A stretch of 64,000 nucleotides of DNA from Urechis unicinctus (taxonomy: Eukaryota > Annelida > Polychaeta > Xenopneusta > Urechidae), in the NCBI GenBank assembly GCA_034190875.2, contig CM067348.1:26393581-26457580 (forward strand), written 5' to 3'. Positions 11,218 through 23,300 of this stretch are shown one piece after another. Below the pieces are notes generated by a model. It made no database searches and was not told where the DNA came from. It saw only the letters and a program-made list of their open reading frames with translations. Within the stretch, counting starts at the first letter, position 1. Each line of letters starts with the position of its first letter. Both the position numbers and the translations under genes were made by a program.

Positions 11218-11371
11218 TTTAATCTCTTGTTTTGTGTTGGTAATGATTGAACGCTCATAAGATCTGTCCGGCGTTTATACATACAAGTGCAGTATTAATT
11301 TGGCGTTTCATTTGTGTTCCCGAGTCCAACGAGATCGGTTCATATATATATTTAGGCATTATAAGAATATA

Positions 11372-11563
<192 letters not shown>

Positions 11564-11568
11564 AGTTA

Positions 11569-11730
11569 GTTATCGCATGGTCATGTTGGTGATATGAGGA
11601 AAAAACACGAGGACGCGGAACGTCCGAATATGCTTCCCCATATCATCCACGTGACCACGCGATAACTTACTTATCGCGATGCACCTCCATGCGATAACTT
11701 ACTTATCGCGATGCACCTCCATGCGATAAT
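11569..11730. mobile_element. ATCGCATGG-family palindromic MITE plus 32-bp tandem
   Basis: Arms 11569-11596 and 11639-11666 are imperfect inverted repeats of the 6362-6429 palindrome with a longer loop. They are followed by two almost identical 32-bp units (11667-11698 and 11699-11730) that start TTACTTATCGCGATGCACCT. Confidence 0.75.
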
Positions 11731-12513
11731 CAAGCACAACTTCATACCCAAAGACCGGGCAGATTAATGGCTGACTCTTGAGAAAACACCGTTATAACAC
11801 TTGCAAGGCTTGCCTGATATTAGCGTTTGTTTTTGCATGGGAACTGTGATAGGTGTGAGTATATCGTATTTGATACCCTCATCATGTACATCATATACCG
11901 CAACGAATCACATCAGTTCATGTGGCTTGGAGTACTTGTTCGCCTAGAATATGCTAAATTGTGACAAACTTCTATAATGTAGTGCGAAAACGTCAACCAA
12001 AGTGGACCGAGCGATAATACTGGCAGTGCTGGAACTGCTCGATTTCAGGCCCGTTTCATGGCTATCAATGATTGATCTAATGGTAAAACGTTATCGCAAA
12101 TGAAAACTGCTACTACAATTCAATGGGAATTTCACTCGATATTTCGTTTTTGCAATAAATCGAATATAAATTCAATAAATTGTATTCTTCTTGTCAGCAG
12201 ATAAGTAGATATTAATTTTATTTTAAATATTGGCACTGGTTTTGGGGGCCGAGACCTTTCAGAGATTAGCTGATAATTTAAATATACCTCTCCAGTGAGT
12301 TGTACAGAATCCAAGTTCGGTGACATATGTTTATATCTACATATATCATAGGCCTTTACAGAGTTCAAGGCCTTACACTAGTCTTACCTGAGGTACCAAC
12401 CTCAATAATACATACTTTATCTTGTCCTTATTAGGTCTATATTTATTACTTACACCTATTACAGTGCATAACTGCCATCATATTTTGCTTTTATTATATG
12501 TCAAAGGAGCGAA
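11731..12513. other. No gene recognised
   Basis: AT-rich sequence with only short, featureless frames. Confidence 0.4.
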
Positions 12514-12693
12514 ATGTCCTCATCTTCCTCATATACTGACAACCCCGGAAGCGATGAGCTAGATTGGTGTAGTGAGTGTTCTTCTCACCAAGAAGAGGAA
12601 CTAGGAGCCTGTGGGGGCATACAGCCATACAGGTTTGAGCCTCCAGCTGAGACAAGTCCAGCAAATTCTCCTAACATAGAAGAGGACTGGTAA
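12514..12693 (+). CDS. P2RX7 C-terminal-like family, possible first exon
   Basis: The ATG at 12514 opens a 59-residue frame beginning MSSSSSYTDN. It has an acidic, Ser-rich lead, then GGIQPYRFEPPAE and an acidic end (NIEEDW). The IQPYxFEP motif in an acidic, Ser-rich N-terminus is the same signature as at 10999-11217 and typical of the family's start. The frame ends at TGGTAA, where GGTAAC could be a splice donor. The candidate downstream exon at 12771 would join out of frame (creating TGA), so the full gene is unproven and may be broken. Confidence 0.4.
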   Translation: MSSSSSYTDNPGSDELDWCSECSSHQEEELGACGGIQPYRFEPPAETSPANSPNIEEDW

Positions 12694-12770
12694 CATCACT
12701 TGGTAATGGCACATATTTCAAGCCAAACAATTTCCAACCATTTGCATATATTTTACTCTTTATTTTACAG

Positions 12771-12975
12771 ATGTCCTTACGTCTGGCTTGAAGTCATCTC
12801 CTTATTCATGTTTTACGTCACGGCAGCTGTAATCTATCAGCGTGGGTGTTTGTCTAGTTTCCCAAATATTGCAAGTTCAAATCACACTGTGTGTTATGCA
12901 CGGTGGTGCCATTTGGGCGATAGCATCTTAAACTCCAATGTCTTTTTGTCATCATACATCAACAGATTGAGATGA
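12771..12975 (+). pseudogene. Possible C-terminal exon of the P2RX7-like locus
   Basis: It follows a TTTTACAG acceptor. The frame reads CPYVWLEVISLF, then NHTVCYARWCHLGDS and SYINRLR before a stop. The spacing of C-x2-VWL, aromatic/W and a final INRLR loosely follows the family's C-terminal half (VW-L block, then a W..G.LG block, then a ..IR end). The similarity is weak and the phase does not match the first exon at 12514, so this is a tentative relic. Confidence 0.25.
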
Positions 12976-14455
12976 CCTTTGAAAATGAATTTTAACCCAA
13001 ATATTTACCATTAATTTCGTTAGTATGATGATAAGCAATAGTCCGTGTGCACCTGTAAACAGACAGGTAAAATGAAATGTAACAAGCTTGACTTAGCTGA
13101 AGCCAAAGCTGAAAAATATACAGAACTTAGATATATCTTGTGAAAAGGACCAAATATCAATAGACCAACCAACAATATAATGCTTCTACCACCACCACCA
13201 ACTCCATCACCAGCCCTCCCCTTCCCCATCACCACCACCACCATCATTCATCATCACCTTTAGAGACCAACCTACATGACTCATCTAAAGAAGAAACCTC
13301 TTCATAGGCTGCCTCTCAGTCTCCTCCCTGTCAGGGTAGTGCTCTTGGTACATTCCCCGGAGTTCTGCAATGGAATTCTTGGCAGGGTAGGACTAGCTGA
13401 GAATTGTTCCTTCTACATATACTGCATAAACGTACACATAATTTCTTGAGAAAAACATGCTCACTATGTCCTGTTATATGCGAATTGTTGCAGTACTAGG
13501 CCTCGCATATTCGCACCATTATGATACAGACTGGAAGACATAAGGGTAAAGTTATATGAAGCAAATTTGACAGTAGGCCAGGGCTGAGCACTGGGTAACG
13601 CCCGATGATTGTCTATGACAAGTGCAAGCTACTGTCAGGCAAGTATACATCTACATGCGACAGCCGTACGAGACAAATCTATATGTTATCTGTGGAACAG
13701 CCTTATAACACTTGAACCGCCCCACACTGATCACTACCGGCCATGTCAATTTTGTCAATGGGCAAGTGCAAATTCTGACCACTTTCCCAAGGGGACAAGT
13801 TGTAGCTAGAGTTCCAGTACTGGCGACAGTTTTTCTTAGGCTACCGATGTGTAAATGACTTAACTTAATTGTCTCTGAGGTAGGATTATAGCTTAAAACC
13901 CCTTTTCCATATATTCCACCACAGATGAAATGTCTCGAAAGGCAGCATTCCACCGCTGTGACAATTTTCCCATTTTGTTTTCAAAATCAGCACAGAAACA
14001 TAAACAATGAATTGTAACTCGACTTTCATATGGGAAATGTAAGGATGAATATGCTTACAGATTCAGAAAAAAAACCCATGGATTTAAAAACGTTGATGAG
14101 TGTCTGTAAATAGCGATTAATTAGTACGACAGCTTGTTCGCAAATAGAAACGGCTTCCGTGGCAACATCTTCTGGTGACATATGACGTCACAGCGCCTTC
14201 TAATCTTCGGCGTGTGATCGGGAAGTTCCGGAATGTGTCGTTTGTTTTCGCTTATTTCTTGTTTACTACGTGTCTGACCGAAAAAAGAACTGCAAGTTAT
14301 TGATAAGAAAATCACGTTCTATATGATCCCGAAAATTCATAATCTAGCCATTACTTGCCCGTCAAGCGCCTCCGTGATAGTGCTGTGGTGCTCCGTGAGA
14401 GACCTTCTCAAATCTGGATATAGCTAGGTCGCAGTTATGCGCAGCTAGTTGCGAG
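12976..14455. other. No gene recognised
   Basis: Includes a short CCACCA/CACCAC-rich run (13189-13245). No credible coding region or repeat family found. Confidence 0.4.
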
Positions 14456-14524
14456 CTTGAGGCGATATGGGGAAAATGCTGAGCTTTTTCTCGAGCTATG
14501 GTTGGCTGAAAGGAACGTGCCGTG

Positions 14525-14528
<4 letters not shown>
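14456..14528 (-). mobile_element. ATCGCATGG-family MITE, reverse copy
   Basis: The reverse complement of this segment matches about 5686-5760, including the CTCGAGAAAAAGCTC core and the CCCATATCGCCTCAA end. It abuts the (TA)n tract at 14525. Confidence 0.65.
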
Positions 14529-14842
<314 letters not shown>

Positions 14843-14849
14843 GTAGTTA

Positions 14850-15024
14850 AAGCAGTAGTGTTAGTAGTTGTAGTAGTAGTAGTAGAGGTACTACTACTAC
14901 TACTACTTCTAGTAGTAGTAGTAGCGGTTGTTGTAGTAGTGGTAGAAGTAGTACTACTACTACTTCTACTTCTAGTAGTAGTAGTAGTGGTAGTTGTAGT
15001 AGTGGTAGTAGTAGTAGTAGTTGT
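14850..15024. repeat. Strand-switching (GTA)n/(TAC)n trinucleotide tract
   Basis: Blocks of GTAGTAGTA alternate with TACTACTAC several times (switches near 14886, 14910, 14950 and 14970). The tract is therefore self-complementary and could form nested hairpins. Confidence 0.85.
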
Positions 15025-15289
15025 ATTTACAGGACATTTTATACCATCCAACCGCTTATGCAAAATTATGTTTTTCTATTTTTAGACATATTTCTCTGTT
15101 ATTCAGCAACATCAACGCTTGAGTGTATTACAAGATGGCTGAAACTTTGTCAACTCAATGTCAACACCTTGATTTCCGAATCAGTCTTGCAATTAAAATT
15201 CAATGAACCAAGAAAATTTTAGCAAATGATATTTAGAATGGGATAAAAGCAGAAGATGGAACGATATTGCATTCAAATTGCATTCATTA

Positions 15290-15735
15290 TTGCATAATTA
15301 TGTGGTTATATAATACGTTTGATGAACATTACAACTGGAATAGAACGGACTCCAGTACCTTGCCCATTTCCTTGCAGCCGCTAATCAGTACATCTTTGTT
15401 ACTAAAGCCAGCCACCGTCCTCGGATGTTTGGCGTTACCATCTATCCCAATTTGCAATTCAATATATCTAGATCAGGAATTATATGGGTTGTGAACGTAA
15501 CACATTTTGAAACTGCATGTCAATCAAACTTTTGAATACAGGCAAAGTAGAAAACCCAATCTACTCGGCGAATCGCGATAAGCCAATTTTAAATGTATTT
15601 ATCAACTTTTAAATTCCAGCTTTGTTTGCATAGATAGCTATGAATTTCGCCCGATTTGAAGCAGTCGAGCGTGTTTAACATGGCATAGTCATAACGGTGG
15701 AAAACAACTGTATCTTTGCAATGTCGATCACTATG
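15290..15735 (-). pseudogene. Decayed CTLD receptor copy (intron 1 plus exon 1 end)
   Basis: 15290-15410 aligns with 24143-24240 (GATGAACATTA-AACCGGAATAGGACGGAC-like). 15530-15570 aligns with 24500-24530 (ACAGGCAAAGAAGAAAACC-like). 15635-15735 aligns with 24597-24715, the last part of CTLD exon 1 (ATAGATA-CCGTGAGTTTCG, CATAG-CATAGTCATTACCGGTGG). The order and minus orientation match the intact gene at 19420-25037. The frame is destroyed, and the remaining exons were not found. Confidence 0.6.
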
Positions 15736-16027
15736 GCGCAATTCCCAAACTATTCCCTATTTATGATCGATCATTGCTGTTTTGTCTAATCAAAAGCATT
15801 CAAAGTTAGAGAACCCCACTAAATAGTTGAATTCAAAACATTAAGCATTGCCAATAACTCCACTCTAGTTAATTCCACCTCTTTACAATACTGACCTCTG
15901 TAATGCAGTATTGTTTCAAACCTGCACCGGATATGTCACACATTCTTCATTGACCGACCATTCTGAGGAGACAATACTTTTCTTTACTAACGTCCACTTC
16001 TGCCAGTAGAGTAGATAAACGAGTGAA

Positions 16028-16827
16028 TCATGTTGACTCAGCGAAAATAAGTTGATCAACATATGTTTTTTTAATAATATCTCTCAATATTATCATCTTA
16101 TGTATAACTGTCATAATATTAAAAATCTTCGACCTAAGTAGAACCGTGGATGGACAGCAGATCAGGAGATTTTGAAGGATTTCTTCTGGTATATTTGTCT
16201 GACCATCTTTGTCACATGGTGTGAAGATATTCCTCAAACTGTCAAACTCGGAACATATCATTGGTGCTGTGATTCGTGCCTTCAATGGGATATTTACGTT
16301 ATTCTTCATGGCGTATATTTGTGGAATTTTCCACGCATGTTGGTGATATAGTGTGGTGTGTTTCACTCCCTCTACTTTATCGTGGATCACTTCCAGCACC
16401 TTCCATAGACGCCTCAGATGCGCCACGTGCTCTCGTAAAATTCAAGGAAACCTATGATCCTGGATGGATCACTTGAGAGCGTAACCGAAAAGTGCAAAGT
16501 GAAATACCTTCTCCTCTGGGCGTGGGGCTTGTCTGAAGACGACAAACATCTACTGAAGACGTACTGGGACCGGTTTGTCGAATACCTTCGTCCTAAAAGC
16601 AATTTCTGAATTGCACGCTTCAATCTGCGAAGTTGCAAGCAGCATCAAGTTGAGAATGTGGACAAGCGCATCAGAGTGCTTGCCAGCGACTGCTGATACA
16701 ATGTACATGAAAATGATCAGATCATTTATACTCTCATCTTCGGTACCACCTCCGAAAGAGTCCGGAGGTAACTTCTCCAGGAAGACCATACACTTACTCT
16801 CAAGAAGGCTCTCGACATAGGCCGCAC
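16028..16827 (-). pseudogene. Broken coding-like tract, unrecognised
   Basis: Two long minus frames follow one another. The first (16827 to about 16553) reads FLEKLPPDSFGGGTEDE, then a hydrophobic INDLIIFMYIVSAVAGK helix and an amphipathic continuation. The second (16426..16028) reads WKVLEVIHDKVEGVKHTTLY, then PEEILQNLLICCPS. About 130 bp with stops and a frame change separates them. Composition looks protein-like (helical, few rare residues), so this is probably a decayed gene or one with an unrecognised intron. No family can be named. Confidence 0.3.
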
Positions 16828-17776
16828 TTAGAAAACCATACGCCAGTAGCTACATGTTTTAAAGGATGGTAAAGCGGCCCATGTGCTGCAGGCGCGCCCA
16901 AGTGTGGACTCATAGTCTAGTTCCTATTCCCTGGAGCCCCAACACCCCAACTGGTTTCCCAAACACTGCCGCCACTGCTTCACCACAGACGCCACATACT
17001 CAGCTGGCACCATCATAGAGCACCTGTGCCGACACACCAAGGTGATCAAGTTGTCATGTGAAACCACAGGCACTCAAGCCAAAACCCCCGAGGGTCAGTG
17101 ACATGTGTAATAATATATATACATGAGTCAGGTGAAACCATACAATACGCGCTCGTTGAATGAATTGACTTGAGTGGCTGTGTGTAAAACCACCAGACAG
17201 ACTTCATTACTGACATCGCTAGCCACCTTTACTTAGTTATATACATTATCATAACGTATCATACGTATAACTGTCATAATGTTAAAAATCTTCTATCCGA
17301 TGTGGCTGAAATTTGATACCAGCCTTTGAGCTAATAAGAGTACCTTCCGGTTCCTTCTCCCTTTTGGACATCTGCTGGGTCAGTCATTAAACGTGGGCGT
17401 GGTTAGTCTTTATTGAAAACCGTATGAAAGGTATTATCCACAGTAATATCCAAGCAAAAAACTCAACATGGCTGACATGAACAATTGAGCCATTGCTACA
17501 AAACCATGATTACTGCTTTTCGTTTCCATGGAAACATTTGTTTGTCACTATGGCTACCAAATCAAAATCAGGAAAGGACCCAGAATGCTATATATTTTAT
17601 TGTAATTTGTTTAATCAATTGTATTCAACAAATAACATCAATGTTTCTTTCACATTGATATAATTATTTCACGGACTTTGGCTTAGATTTAATACTTTGT
17701 ATGACTGCTTGTTACAATGCCATGTCCACGGAATACGACCGTGTCCCTCTGCACTAATCTATTTATCTAGTTATGC
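16828..17776. other. No gene recognised
   Basis: A short plus frame near 16948-17060 reads KHCRHCFTTDATYSAGTIIE then HLCRHTK, a C-x2-C...H-x4-H arrangement like a BED or C2H2 finger from a transposon. It is too short to call. The rest is featureless. Confidence 0.35.
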
Positions 17777-18247
17777 CTGTTTTCATCACTGAATATAGTA
17801 ATCAGTTCTTCTCTTTTCATAGTCATTTTCAACGAAAGTACAAATCTGTCGAATTATAAGAACAAATCGCATGATTTAATTTGAAAGCATTTTTAATATT
17901 TGCTATTATAAACAATATACCATTTTTTAATATTTGCTATTATAAACAATATACCATAGAAACCTTGTAGAATATTTTTGCGCTCTATTCACTATGAAAA
18001 CACTGCAATACTGAAATATACTGGCAAGTAAGGGTTACGCTGATTAGCCGATTTCCTCTTCTTAACTATTAGCTATCATAATTAATTGAGCTAATCACAA
18101 ACTCCTAGCTGAATCGGTGACTGTTTTCATCACTGAATATAGTAATCAGTTCTTCTCCTTTCATAGTCATTTTCAACGAAAGTACAAATCTGTCGAATTA
18201 TAAGAACAAATCACATGATTTAATTTGAAAGCATTTTTAATATTTGC
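17777..18247. repeat. 127-bp direct repeat pair
   Basis: 17777-17903 and 18121-18247 are nearly identical. Both start CTGTTTTCATCACTGAATAT and both run into TTTTTAATATTTGC. A smaller tandem (AATATTTGCTATTATAAACA units) lies at 17889-17956. Confidence 0.85.
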
Positions 18248-18369
18248 CATTTCTGGAGAGTGCCCCCTCCCCCACCCACCAAGCGCGCGGCATATCTTGC
18301 ACTCAGCGAGAGTACATATCGTATCACACACATCGGAAATACCGCCTGTCAAATTCCCCAGAAACGTAC

Positions 18370-18481
18370 CTCCCTTCCGGGTTGGTGGGTAGTCACCGAT
18401 CTTCATGGGCTTGGTCGTCACGCAACCTCGCGTGCTATACCTCCGAGCGCGGGTACTTAGGTACTTAAACACGCGTTCCAT
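18370..18481 (-). CDS. Possible orphan first exon with presequence-like start
   Basis: From the ATG at 18481 (or in frame at 18505) the frame reads MERVFKYLSTRARRYSTRGC and continues KPMKIGDYPPTRKG. It then meets a good GTACGT donor at 18369-18364. The N-terminus is Arg-, Ser- and Thr-rich with no acidic cluster, like a mitochondrial presequence. The local sequence is GC- and CpG-richer than its surroundings, like a promoter or first exon. No downstream exon was found and the family is not recognised. Confidence 0.3.
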
Positions 18482-19419
18482 AATTACCCAACCGTGACAT
18501 GACATCGAGTTGTTGGACCTCAATAGAGAAGACGCTCTCAGCACTTTAAGATGGGGACAAAACGCTATATGTAAACACGAATATAAGAGTTATTCACCGC
18601 GTCAGTCATGCCCGTGTCTTAACGCCCACATCACGATCCGCTTGTCGCCAAGGGCTTAAATAACATCGACTACAGTTCCTCAAGCGATATGTTGTACCCG
18701 ACCGGTGACTGAATTGTGTGGTTAATTGTGTCGCAAATTTGAAGACTGCAATAAAAGGCGTCGTTTGGCAATGCCACCCCCATCTCCGGAATAATATACA
18801 TCGGTGTGCTTGGGCGGTGTAAACCACTTGAACCATTGCGGGCGGAGATATGTAAAATTTAAAGGGTTTCCGCTCCTGCCTGAGTATGTCTGTGTGGGTG
18901 TATTCCTCTCCATGTACTTAGCGCCCTAACAATATCTCTGCCCCATTTTTCGTTATACCATATCCCTCTTTCCCCTTGGCACCCCCCGTTCATTGCCCCC
19001 CCCCCCACTCTCATTGTATGTCTCCCCTAACCCCCCCCCCCACCCTTGTATATAAAGCATGTAGCGTGAATGCGAGTGGGTACTTGTGATTGTCTATAAA
19101 CAGAGTTCAAAGCTCCATATATTCCCTTTATTTCATGCAAAGAAGACGCTGCCATACAAGTTGATGCGGTTGCAGAATATATCTTGGTTCAAATGCAAGC
19201 AATTGCATTATACATGACAAGTGACGCGTGAAATATGTTATGAACATTCATATTCATATGTAAACCATGGTTCTTTCAAAAGCTCACGTGACGTCGATTG
19301 AATGGTCAGCATAGCGAGTATGGTTGGTACACGCGTGTTCAAGTATGTAATATACATCCAATAACACAGTGTCACATTGTATCAGCACCAGATGTGAATA
19401 TTCAATCATCGACGTTGCA
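18482..19419. other. No gene recognised
   Basis: Contains C-runs at 18999-19011 and 19032-19042. Only short frames. The right end lies just downstream of the CTLD receptor stop codon and may include its 3' UTR. Confidence 0.4.
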
Positions 19420-20041
19420 TTATTGACCGTATAACGTATTTTCTTGTACTTCAAATTCTGCACTTCCTCTTTCATGGCCAGTATTTGTGTCGTCGTCGTT
19501 GGGATTTTGAGTTCGGAGTCTTTTCAAAGGCACAGCGTAAAGATCGCCTTTATCACCCTTTACATACCCCGTGACGTCAATTTTACCACCCTCCGCATAC
19601 CCCGGCACGTCGGTCGATTCGTGATACGTACCTCCTGCCTGTGGGTCTCGCCCTGTTATATTTCTGTATACAAATCATGCTAATAAATAGCCAGTAGAAC
19701 CTGAAGTAGATAATGAAACAGAGGCAGAATACATGCGATGATATATATTTACAGCTACTTATCACTTCATAATGATTTACCTTCTTGATATGACGAGGAC
19801 GATGACGAGGACGATGACGATAACCAAAACTCCAGCGACCACGGAACATGCAATGATTACTGGAAGAAACGCATTTTACACCATGGTTAACACGTTCCTG
19901 GTAATAACAAGATGAACAATCAAATTAATGAATCGACTTACAACAGGAATTTATTAAGGACACATACATAGTGGCCGATGTAGGACAGAGCAAGAGAATG
20001 TAGCTAGTAGTGAATGGGATTGACCATTTGAGCCATTCATA

Positions 20042-20099
<58 letters not shown>

Positions 20100-20330
20100 T
20101 ATATATATATAGATATATATATATAGAGATATCTAGAGATAGATATAGAAGAGAGAGATATATATATATATCTAGAGATATATCATAGACAGATATCTCT
20201 CTAGAGAGATCTAGAAAAACATATATCTCCCTATAAAGATTTCTAGATATACATCTATATATAAATATATATCTATATATTTATAAATATATATCTATGT
20301 CTCTATCTGTATATCTCTCTATATATCTCT

Positions 20331-20392
<62 letters not shown>

Positions 20393-23300
20393 GAAGCATA
20401 ATTTAGGAATGGATACCAATCATTTGCATTTTATAGAACCCAAACACGCTTTTTATAACGACAACTGTAACAGACTACTTTTTTGCGCAAGAGTAAAGCT
20501 GAGATTCCATATACGTGTAATGCTTAATGCATATGCGTAATGCGCAAAACCGTATGCGGTATACGTCATCCGTTTGGTATGATTCCTTATATACGTACAC
20601 GCATGCGTTTTCAGTCTTTCTTGCCGACGATTTTGGAAGGAAAATATGGCGAACCAGTCAAAGTTGCAGATGAAAGAGGAAAATACACTGATCACCATGT
20701 CATTTAAACTTCAACAGTGGAAAAAGCACCATCATAAAAGGAAGCACCGGTGGTGGGCTCATAGCTTATTACGTAAACGGTTTCAAGCAAGGAGTGTATC
20801 CAAATTTAGTCAGCGTGTTCTTTCGGGAAAGCCCATTCCATGACGTCATAATTTGGATTCCCCCAGCCGTTTCTGCATTCGCAGTCGTGCCAATCGCTAC
20901 ATAGAGCGATTCCTTTTGTCGGATACGCAGCCCCATGCGTTGTCGTATTTGCAGACGGACATATGGAATCACCGCCGTGCATTTGCCTGATATCGATTTT
21001 TGTCGGATTCGGATGACGGATGACGTTTTACGCATTACGCGTATATGGAATCTCAGCTTTAAGTGTCGATGTCTATCCAAATCGTTGCTGGCGATTGCTT
21101 CGATCTGGTTAGTATAAAGACAAGTGCAACAGACCACATCAACTTCGTTTAAGAGACCATCGTGTATGAGGAAGGCGTGAAAGTCTCTCCTAATATAATG
21201 TCCTGGGTGTCAAAGGATATCAGAGCACTGACTCAACAGAAGCAAGCATCTGTAGAGGGAGACAAAGCAATCGCTCTCATAGTACTGAGAAGTGGGAGGA
21301 GCATATCAGGAGAGAGTGGAGGGGTACTTCAGTGATTCCCGATCATTCTGAAGATCTCAGTAAATGACACGAACAATGGAGAGCGTGTACAGGGCTCTCA
21401 GGTACAGGGGGCTAGGTTAGAGAAGCCAACCCCGTGCCAACTACAATGAGTTCATCAAGGTCACGGCAGAAGAACTGAGAAATGTACTACGCTCAGTCAA
21501 TACCACCAGTTCTCACTGACATATTCAATCGCTCCTTACAAAGCAAACATGATCCGTCCCCTGAGAAAACATCTACCATTATACTTCACACAAAGCGGCC
21601 GGAAATGGGAGTGGTTGACAGTGTCTGTAGCTGGTTACCTTAGAGCGCGATCGCAGCAGGTGTGGTTTGGATCTGTACTCTCTAAATCCTTCGTTACTTC
21701 CAAAGGAGCACTTCAAGGCCACGTGCTGGCTCCAGAATTATTCACCATATACACAAATGACCACAGGGGGGGGGGGGGGGGGGTGGTGGGAGTCAAACAC
21801 TCCCCTCATTTAATTCACTGAAGACACAGTGCTCGTCGGTATTATCACCGATAATGATGAAATTAACTTTTGGAATGCAGTGAATACATTTGTAACTTCA
21901 TATGACTCGGACAACCTCCAGGTAAAAGGTGTCGTTAAAAACTGAGCTAATTGGACTTCCGAAAAGGTAACCCAAAATGTGATCCAATTGTGATCAAAGG
22001 GAACGAAGTGAAGAGACAAGTGCAGAATGACTATCTGTGAACAAGGATGACCAGCGGCATGAGCTGGGCAGCCAACACAAAAAAGCAAGAAACGTTTGTA
22101 TCATCTTATTTAGCTGAACGGAAGCTGCTGCAGCGGTTCTAGAGCAGCGTGGTAGAGAGTGTGGTGTCTATCGGGGGTGGTGCTGTGGGGGGGGGGGGGG
22201 GGGGGGGGAACATCAGTGAGGCAGAGAAGAGGATGCTAGATGACATGCAACACCAGGGGTTGTGGTGGGGGGGGGGGGGGGATGGGGGGAGGCGTGGATC
22301 TCTGGATCTGCTGTCACACCATGGAGCACGGTGATTATGGTCAGAGCCAAACAGCTTGCACAAAAGGTCATCACTGACCAGCTTCACCCACGCAACCAGT
22401 ACTTCACATACCTGTCATCTTGCCGATGTCTCTGACAACCCAATTCCCGTACTAAATGATTCAGATGCTTATTTCTCAATGTTCGACTAAATATCCAAAA
22501 GGACTGGGCTGTGCTGATGCTGTGCTGTGTGTGATGAGAGATGTGATATGATGAAACAGTATTATGTTTTGTGTACGAACAGACAGACTGATCTCGCCAA
22601 GCCATGTAGTGATATGAGTTTAAGTATGTATGTTGTATTGTTTGTGTGTGTATGTAGAGACGACGCACCATTAATGAAGTTATGTGGTCTGGCAGCAAAG
22701 CACATTCCCTATGGCCGCTAATAGACATTCCTCTCCATACTCTTGTCATTTGGTCAGCCAGGCCAACAGATCTCTGCTGACGTTAAACAATTAGCGTTTT
22801 TGCCCCAATACGTCTTGATAAATACTTACAAATAACGAATGACCCATATGAATTGATCATGAGGAATCACGAAGAGAAATGTTATGTCATGAGTTATCAA
22901 ATATATAAAATGACATCACACTCAACGAACAGCAGCTGATTTTGTTATATTGTAATATCATATTTAGAACCTCACCTGTCATCATACTCCCCGGGCCTGG
23001 GTCTGCATTGACGGTACTAGTCGTAGCACCTGATACAACAACTAGACATAGAAATAGGTCGAATAAATCATCTATATAAGGTTGAGTTATAAGCGTTATT
23101 AGTTGACCCAAGTGTTAACTTCTTACATTCCATAAATCATGTTTGTGTGTCATCATCATTGTACCTTCTTCTTAGCAAATGAATATAAGAAAATTATGGT
23201 TTGTTTAAGAATAGCGAATAGTTGTCTTACCTGGCTCGGTTTTTGTTTGTGAGGATGGCCCCTCTGTTATATTTACTGAAATAGAATTATAATCAATGAA

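Noticed and set aside
20646..20843. 65-residue frame as a host gene
   Set aside because: It lies inside terminal inverted repeats and matches the start of a Harbinger-like transposase.
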